DNA of 64,000 bases from Pseudorasbora parva (Eukaryota > Chordata > Actinopteri > Cypriniformes > Gobionidae), in the NCBI RefSeq assembly GCF_024679245.1, contig NC_090175.1, positions 46,564,751-46,628,750 on the forward strand. Direction: 5' to 3'. A program made the position numbers and the translations under genes. The notes beneath the pieces were generated by a model. It saw only the letters and a program-made list of their open reading frames with translations, was not told the DNA's origin and searched no databases. Shown one piece after another: positions 1 to 12,620 of this stretch (positions are counted from its first letter, which is position 1; each line of letters opens with the position of its first letter).

Positions 1-1102
1 TTCCATCGGGAAGATGTGACTGACATGGTTAATTATGCTCACTCGCCAGTCCTCGGAGAGAGAAGAGATGAAAAGAGAGGATAAAACGTGCGGAAATTTG
101 AAGTCTGTGATATTTGGAGGTGTAACAGATTCTCTCTGGTCTTACATTCTGTTTTGTTTCAAAATCCCTGTTCATTTCCTGTCACAGATGCACATATACT
201 TCAGCTGAGCTTTGCTCTCCATCTAAGGCCGAACCTCTCAGACAGATTTAAGTGGCAATAGAGAAGAAGTACACGCGCCCACCTCTCACATTTACAAAAA
301 CCAGAGCAGACATGCAAAACCCCCTGGAGATGAGCAGCCATTTCTACAGGCGGATTTTCACTAATCTACTGCAAATGATGAATTAATTATTCGACGAAAA
401 GGAGAGGACAGAGGAATCTGTAATTACCTGTCAAAATTCGGGACATTACAGTGGCAGAAAATCCATGGCCCACTGAAAATATAATCTCCCTGTTTGCAGT
501 CTTATCCCAAGTCCCATTCAAGCCGATTGACAGATTATTGTTTTCTCTGGCAGTTTCTGAATTGTGATATGAGACATGATGGTAATGAAAGGTGCTTTTG
601 GCCAGATGGTTCAGTCCTTCATCTCGATTGGACAACAGCAGCATTGTGGTCTGTGTATAAATGAAATGAAAAGCTGGTTAATGTAGTGTCAAACTTTTGG
701 AATAGTGATGATTAAGTATTTAATTTGATGCTTTAAAAAAAACGGCTTAAAAATACATTTCAGGTCACTGTAAAAATTTGGTTTTGAGTTAGAGAACTGT
801 AGATTTATATTTCTAGAATCATGATGATGTAATGGTTATGCAGTTTTATAACTGGCCTTTAGCAAAACTAGTTTAGAGGGTTGTTAGGTGCGTTGCAAGC
901 AATATCACTTTAAGTGGCCTCAAGTGGCTTATTGCTTTTATAAAACAATGTCAAAAGCATTATAATAAGACCCCAATGTAACATAAAAAATACAATTCCA
1001 GCCAGGTAATATAGTTCATAAGCCTAGCTGTTGACTGTTTATGGCTGAAAAAATATGTAAAGATCAAGGGTTGTTCTGTTAGTGTGCGTTCAACGGAGCT
1101 TA
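1..1102. other. AT-rich DNA with no gene recognised
   Basis: No conserved protein frame, RNA gene or clear repeat is visible here. The short frames present lack domain-like composition. The stretch from about 300 to 660 is less simple in composition than its surroundings and could be conserved non-coding DNA, but nothing in the sequence alone proves that. Confidence 0.5.
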
Positions 1103-1104
1103 TA

Positions 1105-2415
1105 CAGTGGGGCAAAAAGTATTTAGTCAGCCACCAATTGTGCAAGTTCTCCACTTATAAATATGAGAGAGCCCTGTCATTTTCATCATAGACAGAATGA
1201 GAAAAAGAAATCCAGAAAATCACATTGCCTGATTTTTAAAGAATTTATTTGCAAATTATGATTAGAAAATAAGTATTTGGTCAATAACAAAAGTTCATCT
1301 CAATATTTTGTTATATAGCCTTTGTTGGCAATGACAGAGGTCAAACATTTTCTGTAAGTCACCACAAGGTTTTACACACTGTTGCTGGTAGTTTGTCCTA
1401 TTCCTGCATGCAGATCTCACCTAGAGAAGGGATGTTTTGGGGCCATCGCTGGACAACATAGATTTTCAAAGATTTTCTATGGGGCTGAGATCTGGAGACT
1501 GGCAGGCCACTCCAGGACCTTGACATGCTTTTTATGAAGCATTTGAACACTGCCCGGGCAGTGTGTTTGGGATCATTGTCATGCTGAAAGACCAGCCACG
1601 CTTCATCTTCAACACCATTTCTGATGGAAGGAGGTTTTTATTCAAAATCTCACATAACATGGTCCCATTCATTCTTACCTCTACACGGATCAGTCATCCT
1701 GTTCCCTATGTAGAAAAATTATGTTTCCACCTCCATGCTTCACAGTAGGTTTGGTGCAACTCAGCATTCTTTCTCCTCCAAGCATGACAAGTTAAGTTTT
1801 TACCAAAAAGTTCTATTTTGGTTTTATCTAACCATATGGCATTCTCCCAATCCTCGTCTAGATCATCCAAATGCTCTCTAGCAAACTTCAAACAGGCCCA
1901 GACATGTACTGGCTTAAGCAGGGGGACACGTCTGGCACTGCAGTATTTGAGTCCCTGTCGGTGTAGTGTGTTACTGATTGTAGCCTTTGTTACTTTGCTC
2001 CCAGCTCTCTGCAGGTCATTCTCTAGGTCCCCGCATGTGGTCCTGGAATTTTTGCTCACCGTTCTTGTGATCATTTTGACCCCACGGGGTGAGATCTTGC
2101 ATGGAGCCTCAGATAGAGGGAGATTATCAGTGGTCTTGTATGTCTTTCATTTTTTTAATAATTGCTCCCACAGTTGATTTCTTCACACCAAGCTGCTTAC
2201 CTAATGCAGATCCAGTCTCCAGCCTGGTGCAGGTCTACAATTTTGTTTCTGGTGTGCTTTGACAGCTGTGTGGTCTTGGCCATAGTGGAGTTTGGAGTCT
2301 GTCTGTTTGAGGTTGTGGACAGGTATCTTTTATACTGATAACGAGTTCAAACAGGTGCCATTAATACAGGTAACGAGTGGAGGACAGGAGAAGTTGAGAG
2401 ACAGAAATGTTCCTT
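1105..2415 (-). mobile_element. Tc1-like DNA transposon, truncated at the right end
   Basis: The element starts after a TA dinucleotide (1103-1104) with the end CAGTGGGGCAAAAAGTATTT, typical of a widespread fish Tc1 family, and reads as non-coding TIR to about 1290. The body is a reverse-strand transposase remnant. The right side reaches the family's region upstream of the start codon and then breaks off near 2415, so the second TIR is missing. A (CT)n/(TA)n tract begins about 25 bp further on. It cannot move by itself: one TIR is lost and the coding frame is broken. Confidence 0.88.
1290..2283 (-). pseudogene. Tc1-like transposase remnant
   Basis: Transposase of the Tc1/mariner DDE family, which cuts and pastes the element at TA sites. 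The family start (ATGGCCAAG) lies at 2283-2275 on the minus strand. The longest open piece (2074-1706) runs from the end of the N-terminal paired-like DNA-binding region (ITRTVSKNSRTT) into the catalytic core with WLDKTKIELFGKN, the position of the first catalytic aspartate; the family usually has SDETK. Length is about 120 residues against about 340 for an intact protein, with frameshifts and stops on both sides. No function is expected. The assignment rests on conserved family wording across the whole fragment and is secure; the exact breakpoints are approximate. Confidence 0.85.
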
Positions 2416-2435
2416 TTTTATGATGGATCCATTTT

Positions 2436-4113
<1,678 letters not shown>

Positions 4114-4115
4114 TA

Positions 4116-4541
4116 CACCGATCAGGCATAATGTTATAACTACCTTCCTAATATTTTGTTTGTCCCCATTTTGCTACCAAACCCGCTTTTACCCATCGAG
4201 ACATGGACTCCACTAAACTTCTGAAGGTGTGCTGTGGTATCTTGCTCCAAGATGTTAGCAGCAGATCCTTTAAGTCCTGTAAGCTGTGAGGTAGGGCCTT
4301 CATGGATCAGATTTGTTTGTTCAGCACATCCCATGAATGCTCGATTGGATTGAGATCTGGGGAATTCGGAGGCCAAATCAACAGCTTAAACTTTTTCTGC
4401 TCCTCAAACCATTCCTGAACCATTTTTGCTTTGTGGCAGGGTGCATTATCCTGCTGAAAGGGTGGCCACCAGGGAATACCATTGCCATGAAAGGGTACAT
4501 GGTCTGCAACACTGCTAAATGTGCTTTTCACTACTCCAATA
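4116..4541 (-). mobile_element. Tc1/mariner-like element fragment, transposase 3' end plus TIR
   Basis: Starts after TA (4114-4115) with CACCGATCAGGCATAATG, the terminal sequence of a second fish Tc1/mariner family. The reverse strand encodes the C-terminal part of the transposase, including FEEQKKFKLLIWPPNSPDLN followed by PIEHSWDVLN. SPDLNPIE carries the last acidic residue of the DDE/DDD triad. Upstream coding sequence and the other TIR are gone, because the copy ends near 4541, about 18 bp before a (TA)n tract. Roughly 100 residues survive out of about 340, and the fragment is inert. Confidence 0.85.
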
Positions 4542-4555
4542 ATGTATGATATACA

Positions 4556-4558
<3 letters not shown>

Positions 4559-4640
<82 letters not shown>
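4559..4640. repeat. (TA)n microsatellite
   Basis: About 41 uninterrupted TA units next to the broken end of the Tc1/mariner fragment. Peptides rich in IYIYIY read across it are artefacts. Confidence 0.98.
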
Positions 4641-4641
<1 letters not shown>

Positions 4642-5614
4642 CGGTATGTTTGTGCTGAACATTTATGGAGCAACAGATTTTGTGTGAAAGTAAATTGTAA
4701 AAATAGTTTATTTTATTTAAAAATCTTAAAAATGTATGAGTTGACGAGGGGGGCCTTCTGACCAATATCATATTTTTAAATCTGATGGTTTCATTATAAA
4801 TATGGTGATGTTCTAAGGTGGACACCCAACTTGATATATGAAACTTACAATCTGAATCTAACCATGTCATGTCAAGAAGTGGAAAAGTCAGCCAGAAGTG
4901 GAAAAGTCAGTACCATACTTTTAGATATTCTTCCGTTATTTAACAACTGTTGATTTAATTACCTTGAGCAAAACTGACAAACATTAACTAGACCTTTGCT
5001 TTTAAAATAAATAATCATTTTAGTGATTCTTAAATCTACAAAAAAAATCAAAACATCAAATATTAGATCAAATGAGCGCACTGCTGACTGCGATCATGTC
5101 AAAGATCAGACAAATTTCCACGTGCATCTTAAAGGAACTGTATGTAAAAAATGTATTTCAAAGAATCATAAAATGGCCCTGATATGTCACTAGGCATTAA
5201 GAAATCATGTTACTTTCAAATATATCACTGACAACAGTAGTCTGGCCAGGATATTGTCATTTAAAGGTGTCATGAACTGACTTTTTTGAATTTTTTTTAT
5301 ACTGTTGTCTGAGGTCAACTAATGATGTTTGTGTGGTTTTTACATTCAAAAACATCATAACTAATAAGAAATAGGTTATTTTCTACACTGGTTTTGAGGC
5401 TCTCTCCAAAACGCTGGGTTCTGATGGGCGTGCAGCACTGGAGACTTGGGCGTAAACGTCCACGGCTAGGATTGGATAATAGTTGCATATTTAATGAGCT
5501 TAAGCTCCTTTGTCCGTCCACATGACAGAGAGGAGAGAATGAGGGAGAAGTGGCAACCAGAATGATTATCAAGATCACAGGGCTCGTAAACGCTTTATCA
5601 AAAAAACTAAATGA

Positions 5615-5975
5615 TGTTTCTTAAAAAACTAAGTTCGGGAGAAGCACGTGCAAATGATCCACCTAATCATGATGTCATTCCAACCAGCTGTCAACAATCA
5701 GTAATCATCATGTCTACCAATCAGCTCAAGTAGAGGATCACATAAATAGCCAGTCAACTCACCAATGTTCCTTGACAAAGTTTGCAGCATCCCTCCACCA
5801 CCCCTTCTACCTCACACGCACCTGGTTAACTTTCCTAACCAGAGATACGGGGGGAGTACTCTGGGTTCGGGCCAAATACCGAGCTCGGAGCCCTCTCCTC
5901 GGACAGCACGCCAAATACGCATACTATTTATTCTATCTGAATTATTTGTAAGTGTGAACTCGTGAAATGTTTTAT
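5615..5975 (+). mobile_element. possible LTR-like insertion within the TTAA element
   Basis: This GC-richer block has a TATA-like motif (CATAAATAGCC near 5742), followed by a run that resembles an LTR R/U5 segment. It is absent from the corresponding place in the 55 kb copy. I could not define TG...CA ends or a target duplication, so the retroelement reading is tentative. The 66-residue frame across it has no recognisable domain. Confidence 0.3.
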
Positions 5976-6108
5976 TTCACATCGACCCGCGATTGATTGG
6001 ACTATTATTTTTATATTACACATAGCCTGCAAGATCGAAGGATATAAGCGTGAACCGAACACACACACATACACGTTCGGTGCGCGCCCCGCCCTTCAGA
6101 TGTCAACG

Positions 6109-6131
6109 AGAGAGAGAGAGAGAGAGAGAGA
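6109..6131. repeat. (AG)n short microsatellite
   Basis: Eleven AG units. Confidence 0.95.
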
Positions 6132-6796
6132 ATAGCAGAACAAGAAAGGATTATAATGAGATTCACCGGCCTTTGCGAGCCCTGGCCCATACGTGTCCAG
6201 CGTACTAAAGTTATGCTCTGTTAGACACATACACATAAACAAAATGATCTATAACAATGCGGTACTATTACATATAAAAACACGTTTTACTCACATCGGT
6301 GTATTGCACCATTCCTGTCGGATACAAATCCAGCATCTACCGGAGATTTGTTTACAAACGATTCCGCAGTGAACTGAAGTGAACATGTCTTCCCCACATG
6401 AGCTGGAACTTCATTAAAAATAAAGTTCAACCACTCATTCCTAATATTAGGATCTGAAGGAAGCTTATGCAGCGACTGTGTTCTTGTAGTTCTCCTTTTT
6501 AATCCGCTTAGAAAAGCGCCATGTTTTATTTTGTGTCACCATACTTGATGGTTCAACTATTGGGGTAACTGTATTTAAACAGCGAAAATGTGGAGGTGTT
6601 TGGTCGCTTCTAACTTGATCTCTGTTTGGTACCATAGTGAATGAACTGTGCTAAGTGGGCTAAGCTAAATGATATCAGATCATCACCGCACGTCAGAGAG
6701 ATTAAGTGCGCGCACTGAGACGAGAGGTATGTATCAACTCATCTTAGTTAAGGGAATAACAGTTTAATATGAAAAAGCGATGAAGTAACCCTTTAA

Positions 6797-7930
6797 CCCC
6801 CTTCCTATCCCTAAATCTAATCCTACCCATAACCTAAAATCAGAGGGAAATGATAGGTGAATAACACTGATGTAGAAGCACCTAACCCAGGATGTAAGCC
6901 TAAACTGTAAACTTGTCCCTCAACTCTGATTAGTTGATTTCAATGTTGTTCCAGGCTCAACAAAGATCACGTTCACCAAGCAGGGCTATTGTTTCTAGAT
7001 AGAGCTGAATGACACAACCTTTCTGCACTGATCTCTCTGACCTCTATCATGTGGTAAAGATTTGATTTAAAACTTTACAATTTGACTTCCCACGGCAATG
7101 TCCTCACACTAATGCTCTGCTTGCTGACCTGAATTGATGAGACAGGAATTGTAACATATTGCAGTAATGGCTGAGTTAAATTAAGCAGTGGACTCAAACC
7201 TTTCCTTTCCTGGTTTCCTCTTACTGGCCCATGATCTATGGTAACCGCAGGTGATAGTCACTAGGATACGGGAGTGATGATGTCACAGGGATAATTAAAA
7301 AGCAATCAGCCGAAGGAAGACAGTGCAGGCGAATAAGGTTTGATTCATGTGACCTACCAATGAGCATTTCCATTAGGAAGAGGACAACGGGGCTTTATCA
7401 CAATTCACCCCAATCTCCTCTCTCTATCTATATCTTACTTTCCCTATATCTGTCCCACTATTGTCCCATTCCTTTACTTCCCTTAGTAGCAAAGTTCGTA
7501 AAAGTGATTGAAACACATCCACAGTGACCAAGAACTTTTCTTCCTCGTGACATTACTGGTGCTGCAGTCACCGATGAAGTTAACTCTATTACTACCATGA
7601 ATAGCGCTGACCTTAGGTCACTGAGACATTTCCAGCATGTTATGGTTCCCCATCTGAGGAAAGAGACTGGCTCATACTGTAGGAAAGAGTTATGTGAGAT
7701 GCATCAATAAAGAATAATTTACAGATCATGTTCCTCTTTCTTTGTTAGTGATCCTCTCAGTGCTGGCCATGGCTGTGAAGCAGTATGGCTTTAGTTTATT
7801 CATGGGCATTAAGCTTTGATGAACGTGCATATTTCACCTTTATGTCCTTCAGTGAGAAGAGTAAAAGTGTAATGAAATGAAATCTCAGTCTCTGTTGGTT
7901 TGTAAATGAAGAGAACTGGCTGGGTTTGAG
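6797..7930. other. Non-repetitive DNA with no gene recognised
   Basis: No coding frame or repeat identified. The part at about 7200-7380 has balanced composition and looks like single-copy DNA; it is discussed as a candidate conserved non-coding element. Confidence 0.45.
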
Positions 7931-8433
7931 CATGATTATAGGCAGGAAATATTTTACCTAAATAATATAATTCCTTCCTTCCATGCTTATTTGCTTTCTT
8001 AACGTTTTCCTTTATGTTTAATATAATTATAGGCAGAGATGTGCTTTTCCTGTTTTCTAATTCCTTCCTTACTTCCTCACTTATTTTTTTCCCTCCTTAC
8101 TTTGTTCTGTGCATACTTCCATACTTCTGTTCTCAATTTATTCCTTACGGATTAACAAGCAATTATAGGCAGATATGTGCTTTCCTGTTTTGTCATTTTT
8201 TCCCTTCCTTTCATACTTTCTTACTGAATCCTTTCATCATTCTCTGCATCCTTCTGTGATTATGTGCTTCCTTATTTATTTCCTTCCTCTTTTAAATGAA
8301 TATAGGCAGGATATAACATGCGATTATATAGGCAGAGATGTGATTTTCCTCTTTTGTAATCCCCTACTTCCATACTTACTTGTTATTTTTTCCTTACATC
8401 ATTTATTCTTTCTTTACTTACGTACATACTTTC
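7930..8433 (+). repeat. Degenerate tandem array, unit about 130 bp (first block)
   Basis: The motif TATAGGCAGAGATGTG followed by a pyrimidine-rich tail (TTCCTTCCTTACTTCC) recurs at about 7937, 8030, 8161, 8299 and 8325. Further blocks of the same array appear at 9550-9650, 11030-11142 and 12472-12620, separated by inserted transposons. Apparent ORFs here are low-complexity F/L/S translations. Confidence 0.75.
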
Positions 8434-9549
8434 TTAAAGGGGGGGGGGGGGGAATGCTGTTTCATGCATACTGAGCTTTTTACAGTGTTAAAGACTTGGA
8501 TTCCCATCCTAAACATAGACAAATTTTTAAAAAAAGTATTTGTGTTAAAAATACTCCTTCCGGTTTCTCACAAGTTTCGGAGAGTTTTTTTCGAGTATGG
8601 GTCTACTTGACGTTAATAGAACGGAAGGTCCTTGTATGGGCCGTACGGGCTCTTCTCCCGGTAGGGTGCGCGCGCGTGACTAGAGCGAGAGAGGAAATGC
8701 ACGGCCGTAAACACTCTCTCAGCTGCAGATCCAGTCGTCCGTGAACACTAATGTTGGTTATAGTCCGCGCCGCGCTCCACTTCATTCCTCCACTTTGACA
8801 TTAAGCGACTTCAACGCTTCAGCACAGCATTCGGGGAAGGCAGCGCTGCATTTGAACCGATTTGAACGCAGAAATGCTTCAGTTGGATCGCAAAGTGGAT
8901 CTCCACACTCCAAGAAGTGTGTTTTTGACGGAGCTGTCCCAGCGATAAAGGTTCGGTCCTGCTTTGGAAGCAGCCGGTGAGTAAAACTGCTTCAAATGTC
9001 TGTGCTGTTGCTTATCGTCGCGTATGTATTTGTATGTAATTCAAATGCGCTAACGGACTTCATTGCTGTTCTCTGTATAACGTTACACTAGTCTGACGTG
9101 CAAAACCGTTTTACTTGCTACTAAGGTTTGGTCGCATACAATAGTCCATAAACCGAATCATGTCCTCATAAACTGAGAGTAAAGACAAATGTTGACAGGC
9201 CACTAATTACAGTACATACCACAGAGCGGACGTCCTGCTGTTGCTGTTTCTATTTCAGCCTCCGGATTAGATTCTGGATCGTATCTATTAGCTGAGATCG
9301 ATAGCCATGAGTTTCTCCACGCTTGAGGACGTCACCGCTTTGCGCATTCGTCATTCTTTAGCTCCGCCCACACGATACGCCTCCAGGCGCTCGTTTTTTT
9401 CCGTAAAGACTCGGTACAGCCCATATTTCTTTTACAAATATAATAAAACTAAAGACTTTTCCGAGATATGAAGGATGCAATACTACTCTATAGGTACTCA
9501 AGATTGACATGAGATTGACTGAAACTGAGTGTTTCACCCCCCCCTTTAA
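8434..9549. mobile_element. TTAA-flanked non-autonomous element with G-run termini
   Basis: TTAA at 8434-8437 and 9546-9549. The left end is TTAAA followed by a run of about 14 G; the right end is a C run followed by TTTAA, so the tips are inverted repeats, and TGTTTCA/TGAAACA-like sequence lies just inside. Length is 1116 bp including the target sites. No transposase frame. Internal sequence is GC-richer than the surroundings, with GGTGAGTAAAA at about 8975, which resembles a splice donor. It interrupts the degenerate tandem array. I recall the same sequence as a common cyprinid repeat; TTAA use suggests mobilisation by a piggyBac- or Kolobok-like enzyme. Confidence 0.8.
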
Positions 9550-9650
9550 TTTATTCCTTTTTGTTTAACATAGGCAAGATTTAACATTTGTAATGACATA
9601 GGCAAGAAATTTGCTTTTCCGTGCAATTGTCCATATGCCCATGACATTCT
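9550..9650 (+). repeat. Degenerate tandem array (second block)
   Basis: Two ACATAGGCAAGA motifs 25 bp apart (about 9570 and 9595) match the 26-bp pair at 8299 and 8325, showing that this is the array continuing after the TTAA insertion. Confidence 0.65.
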
Positions 9651-9703
9651 TCCGCAATTAATATAAGCCAGCTGCAAAACTTTGGTGGAATGTCACTTGT
9701 TGG

Positions 9704-9955
9704 CAAAGCTGCCAGGTCTGTGCAACAAAGGTAGCCTATTGGCTAGTCAAAAGTAGTCCAAAAATAGCCCAATGCCATTTTCTCGGGCAGGTGAATTCTC
9801 CACTGAATTTTGATGTCTAGGAGGTGTTTTGGGTGTGTCGGAGCATTAAAATCACACTAACGGGGTTGGAATTCAACCCGCAGAAAATGTTTACCCCTGG
9901 CAACAACTTAAAAGAAGCCCAATTCCGCTGGAAATCTGCAGACTTGGCAACACTG
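9704..9955. mobile_element. hAT-type MITE
   Basis: The termini are imperfect inverted repeats: the left reads CAAAGCTGCCAGGTCTG and the reversed right reads CAGTGTTGCCAAGTCTG. They are flanked by CTTGTTGG (9696-9703) and CTTGTGTG (9956-9963), an 8-bp duplication matching at 6 of 8 positions, as expected of hAT elements. 252 bp, no coding capacity. A related copy lies at 47038-47268. Confidence 0.7.
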
Positions 9956-9963
9956 CTTGTGTG

Positions 9964-10450
9964 CTGGCATCTTTAATGTCCTGAAGTAGCTTTAACAGCT
10001 TCAGTATTGTAATTATTATAGTTTATAATCAGAATATAATCACTTAAATAGTCAAGCCTAGCATTCATTTAGTTATTCATACATAAACAACAAGACTTGA
10101 TCGTGTTTCTCCTCAGCACAATTCACTTCAAACGTCAGTTTACACACCATTCAACCAATTTAACCATTTCTTTTTTTCATGTGAAAAAGGGTGTCAACAC
10201 ACTGTAAATGAAAGATTTATTGTGCAGTTATTTAGATTTGTCGAACAAAATGGGAGTTTTCACAAGCATGAAATCAGTAAGCTTGCATTCCCCTGACTGA
10301 CAGCTTCGGTGATGTATGAAGGTAGAGTGCAGTGTTAGCTTTCAGTGATTCATTCACAATAAAAGTAATTGTTTTTCAGGAGACTTTGTGAGTACTTCAT
10401 ACTTCAACTTGACAAAATGTATTTTTAAACCTAGCGATTCTATAATGTTT
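9964..10450. other. AT-rich DNA with no gene recognised
   Basis: No gene, named repeat or inverted structure seen. Confidence 0.5.
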
Positions 10451-10459
10451 AATATTTAT

Positions 10460-10730
10460 GGTAACACTTTATTTTAAGGTTCAGTTATTAACTATTAACT
10501 ATTTGCTTATTAGCCATATTACTAGTATATTGGCTGTTTATTAGAACTTATAAAGCACATATTAATGCCTTATTCTGCATGACCTTATTCTACATTACTT
10601 AATTCTACCCAATACCTAAACTTAAATGCTACAAAAACGACCAACTATTAATAAGGATTAAATTAGGAGTTTTTTGAGGCAAAAGTCGAGGTTAATAGTG
10701 AATATTTTTTCCCCATACTAAAGTGTTACC
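10460..10730. mobile_element. MITE with perfect 8-bp target duplication
   Basis: The element begins GGTAACACTTTA and ends TAAAGTGTTACC, exact inverted termini. It is flanked by ATATTTAT at 10452-10459 and again at 10731-10738, a perfect 8-bp duplication. This fits the hAT superfamily. 271 bp, non-coding, and apparently young by its intact flanks. Confidence 0.85.
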
Positions 10731-10738
10731 ATATTTAT

Positions 10739-11029
10739 TACAGAGCAAAACCTGTGAGGAAAAAAATGTCTTTTTTATTTTTGCGTATGTGTCCAGTTAA
10801 AGATACCGTTACAAACTTCATCATTAGCTTTGTCTTTATCACAATCAATAAAACTGGTTTATTGGCAAATTAGGTAAGTGTGATAACTGTGTTAAAATAT
10901 AAATACAACATTGATGACAAAAACATTGGTGGTTTTTTTATGGTTGGTTTACAGCGAGTAGAATGATAGCTGACAGTTTACCGGAAATGCCCAAGCTTGC
11001 TTATCAAAAACCAGGAAGTAACCATGTCA
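10739..11029. other. AT-rich DNA with no gene recognised
   Basis: Nothing identified. Confidence 0.5.
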
Positions 11030-11142
11030 GTTCCTTTTCTTATTATTTTTTCCCTCGCCTTTCCATAATTCCCTCCATACTTCTTTTCCTAATTTCTTCT
11101 TTTCTGCTTAAAATGTTTATAGTCTGGAAATGTTCTTTCCCT
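11030..11142 (+). repeat. Degenerate tandem array (third block)
   Basis: Pyrimidine-rich TTCCATAC-type units and TTTATAGTCTGGAAATG continue the array seen at 7.9-8.4 kb. Across the following insertion it rejoins at 12472. Confidence 0.6.
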
Positions 11143-12471
11143 CAACCCATTCTCACTCCTAAGGCGTCAAAATCTGAAGCATGGTCAAGTGCCATCCGCG
11201 TCTCAATGAAGACACTTAAGGTGCCCCTAGGCGTCATTTTTCGACGCGATGGGTGCACCATTCATTTTAATGAGAAACCTTTGGCCTCATAAACAGACGC
11301 ATTTAATTATTTGCATTTGTAAAAGCAGACATTATTTTATTAATATTTAAAGGCCACTTTTATATTTTATATTTTGTGCATTTTATACAACTCCTACCAT
11401 AAACCTACCCGCTTCTCAACAATATAAAACAACAGGCAAATAAATGTACAGTCACAGGTATTTATTGCAAAAACAGACCAAAAAAAGTATAAAACCATTA
11501 ACTCATGTTACATTCCAAGTCTTCTGAAGTCATAAGATGTCTTCATGTAAAGAACAGAGTTGATCTTAATGTTTTAATCGCTGTAATGATGATCCCGCTG
11601 CTCCGTGAATGTACTCATTCATATCTCATTCAAATGATACACAGCCCACTGAAGTGCTTTGGAATGCGCCGCATTATTCAATGTGCTGACGTAATTTCCC
11701 CTGAAACGGCTCCAGCTGCAATGTCCATCTTTAGTGAGTATTCACATAAAGTCGGTCGTGTCGGTTGTGTCTAACGCGAATGTAAATAGATGCAATAGTA
11801 CGCAAGCAAATATGAGATCTAAATGTCATTGGTTGAAACGGAAGCTGGGGATTTTGTGATATCCAATCTTATGTTAGGCTATGTATGTGCGTTGATCAGT
11901 GTAAAAAGAAAGTAAATGTCTTAATGAGATGGTTTGAATGATTCTCTGACCCGTCGATCTCTTAAGAAGTCTTAAAGTCAGAATAGTGACAGATGCTTCT
12001 TGGCTAGGTTTGATGGTTCTTCATCAGTTTTATAAGCAAAGTTATTACAAATTTCACTTCTACTTCTCACTTTATTAATTTGTTTTGGGCATCTTGAGTG
12101 AGATTCAACTGCTTTATCCATTTTGTTCTTCTATGTTGTCACATTTGCCGGTTGTTTTGGGTCAGTTTGGGTATCGAGCTGCCATCTAGCGGTGAACTTC
12201 GGAAAAGCAGCATATACCGAAATGTGCAAAATCATGATATCGCACCGTTTTAAATAAAATATATGCCGGTATTTTTCCAGTACCGTATACCGCGCATCCC
12301 TATCCCATACCCAGAGCGTTTGTGTATGACGGCAAAGGTTTCTCATTGAAATGAATGGAGCACCCAGCGCGTTGAAAAATGATGCCTAAGGGCAACTTTT
12401 GCGTCTTCATTGTGACGGAAGGCACTTGACCATGCTTCGGATTTTGACGCATTGGGAGTGAGAATAGGTTG
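11143..12471. mobile_element. Non-autonomous element with about 170-bp inverted termini (AACCC family, copy 1)
   Basis: The left end reads CAACCCATTCTCACTCC and the right end, reversed, reads CAACCTATTCTCACTCC. Similarity between the two ends continues for about 170 bp. TTTCCCT flanks both sides (11136-11142 and 12472-12478), a 7-8 bp duplication. No transposase. The centre matches the 45.5-48.6 kb copy, which carries an extra element at the TTAA that is intact here (11566-11569). hAT-like by duplication length, but the superfamily is not certain. Confidence 0.78.
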
Positions 12472-12620
12472 TTTCCCTCTTTTGTAATTCCTTCCATTCA
12501 TGCTTCATTCTTTACTTCCTTACTTGATTATCTGTTCCTTCATTTCTTCCATACTACTTATTTACATTTTTCCATACTTTCCCTTTTTTAATTCCTCTTT
12601 TTGAAATGTCTTTTTCTTCT
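12472..12620 (+). repeat. Degenerate tandem array (fourth block)
   Basis: Resumes the TTTGTAATTCCTTCC tail exactly where the third block was cut, then fades out. Confidence 0.6.

Larger units (their letters stand above)
5261..6796 (+). mobile_element. TTAA-flanked non-autonomous DNA element (copy A)
   Basis: Bounded by TTAA at 5261-5264 and 6793-6796. The left end reads TTAAAGGTGTCATGAACTG and the right end, reversed, reads TTAAAGGGTTACTTCATCGC, so only the tip is shared. TTAA duplication is the habit of piggyBac- and Kolobok-type transposases. The same left part recurs at 55028-56610 and the same right part at about 63226-63508, which supports the limits. No transposase frame is present. 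A block from about 5615 to 6210, not matched in the 55 kb copy, looks like a later insertion. Confidence 0.7.

Noticed and set aside
4307..4870. 187-residue minus-strand frame
   Set aside because: Only its C-terminal end is transposase; the middle is (TA)n read as IYIYIY and the N-terminal part is flanking DNA.
8975..8990. GGTGAGTAAAA as a splice donor of a host exon
   Set aside because: It lies inside a repeated TTAA element with no open frame leading to it; at most a cryptic site.
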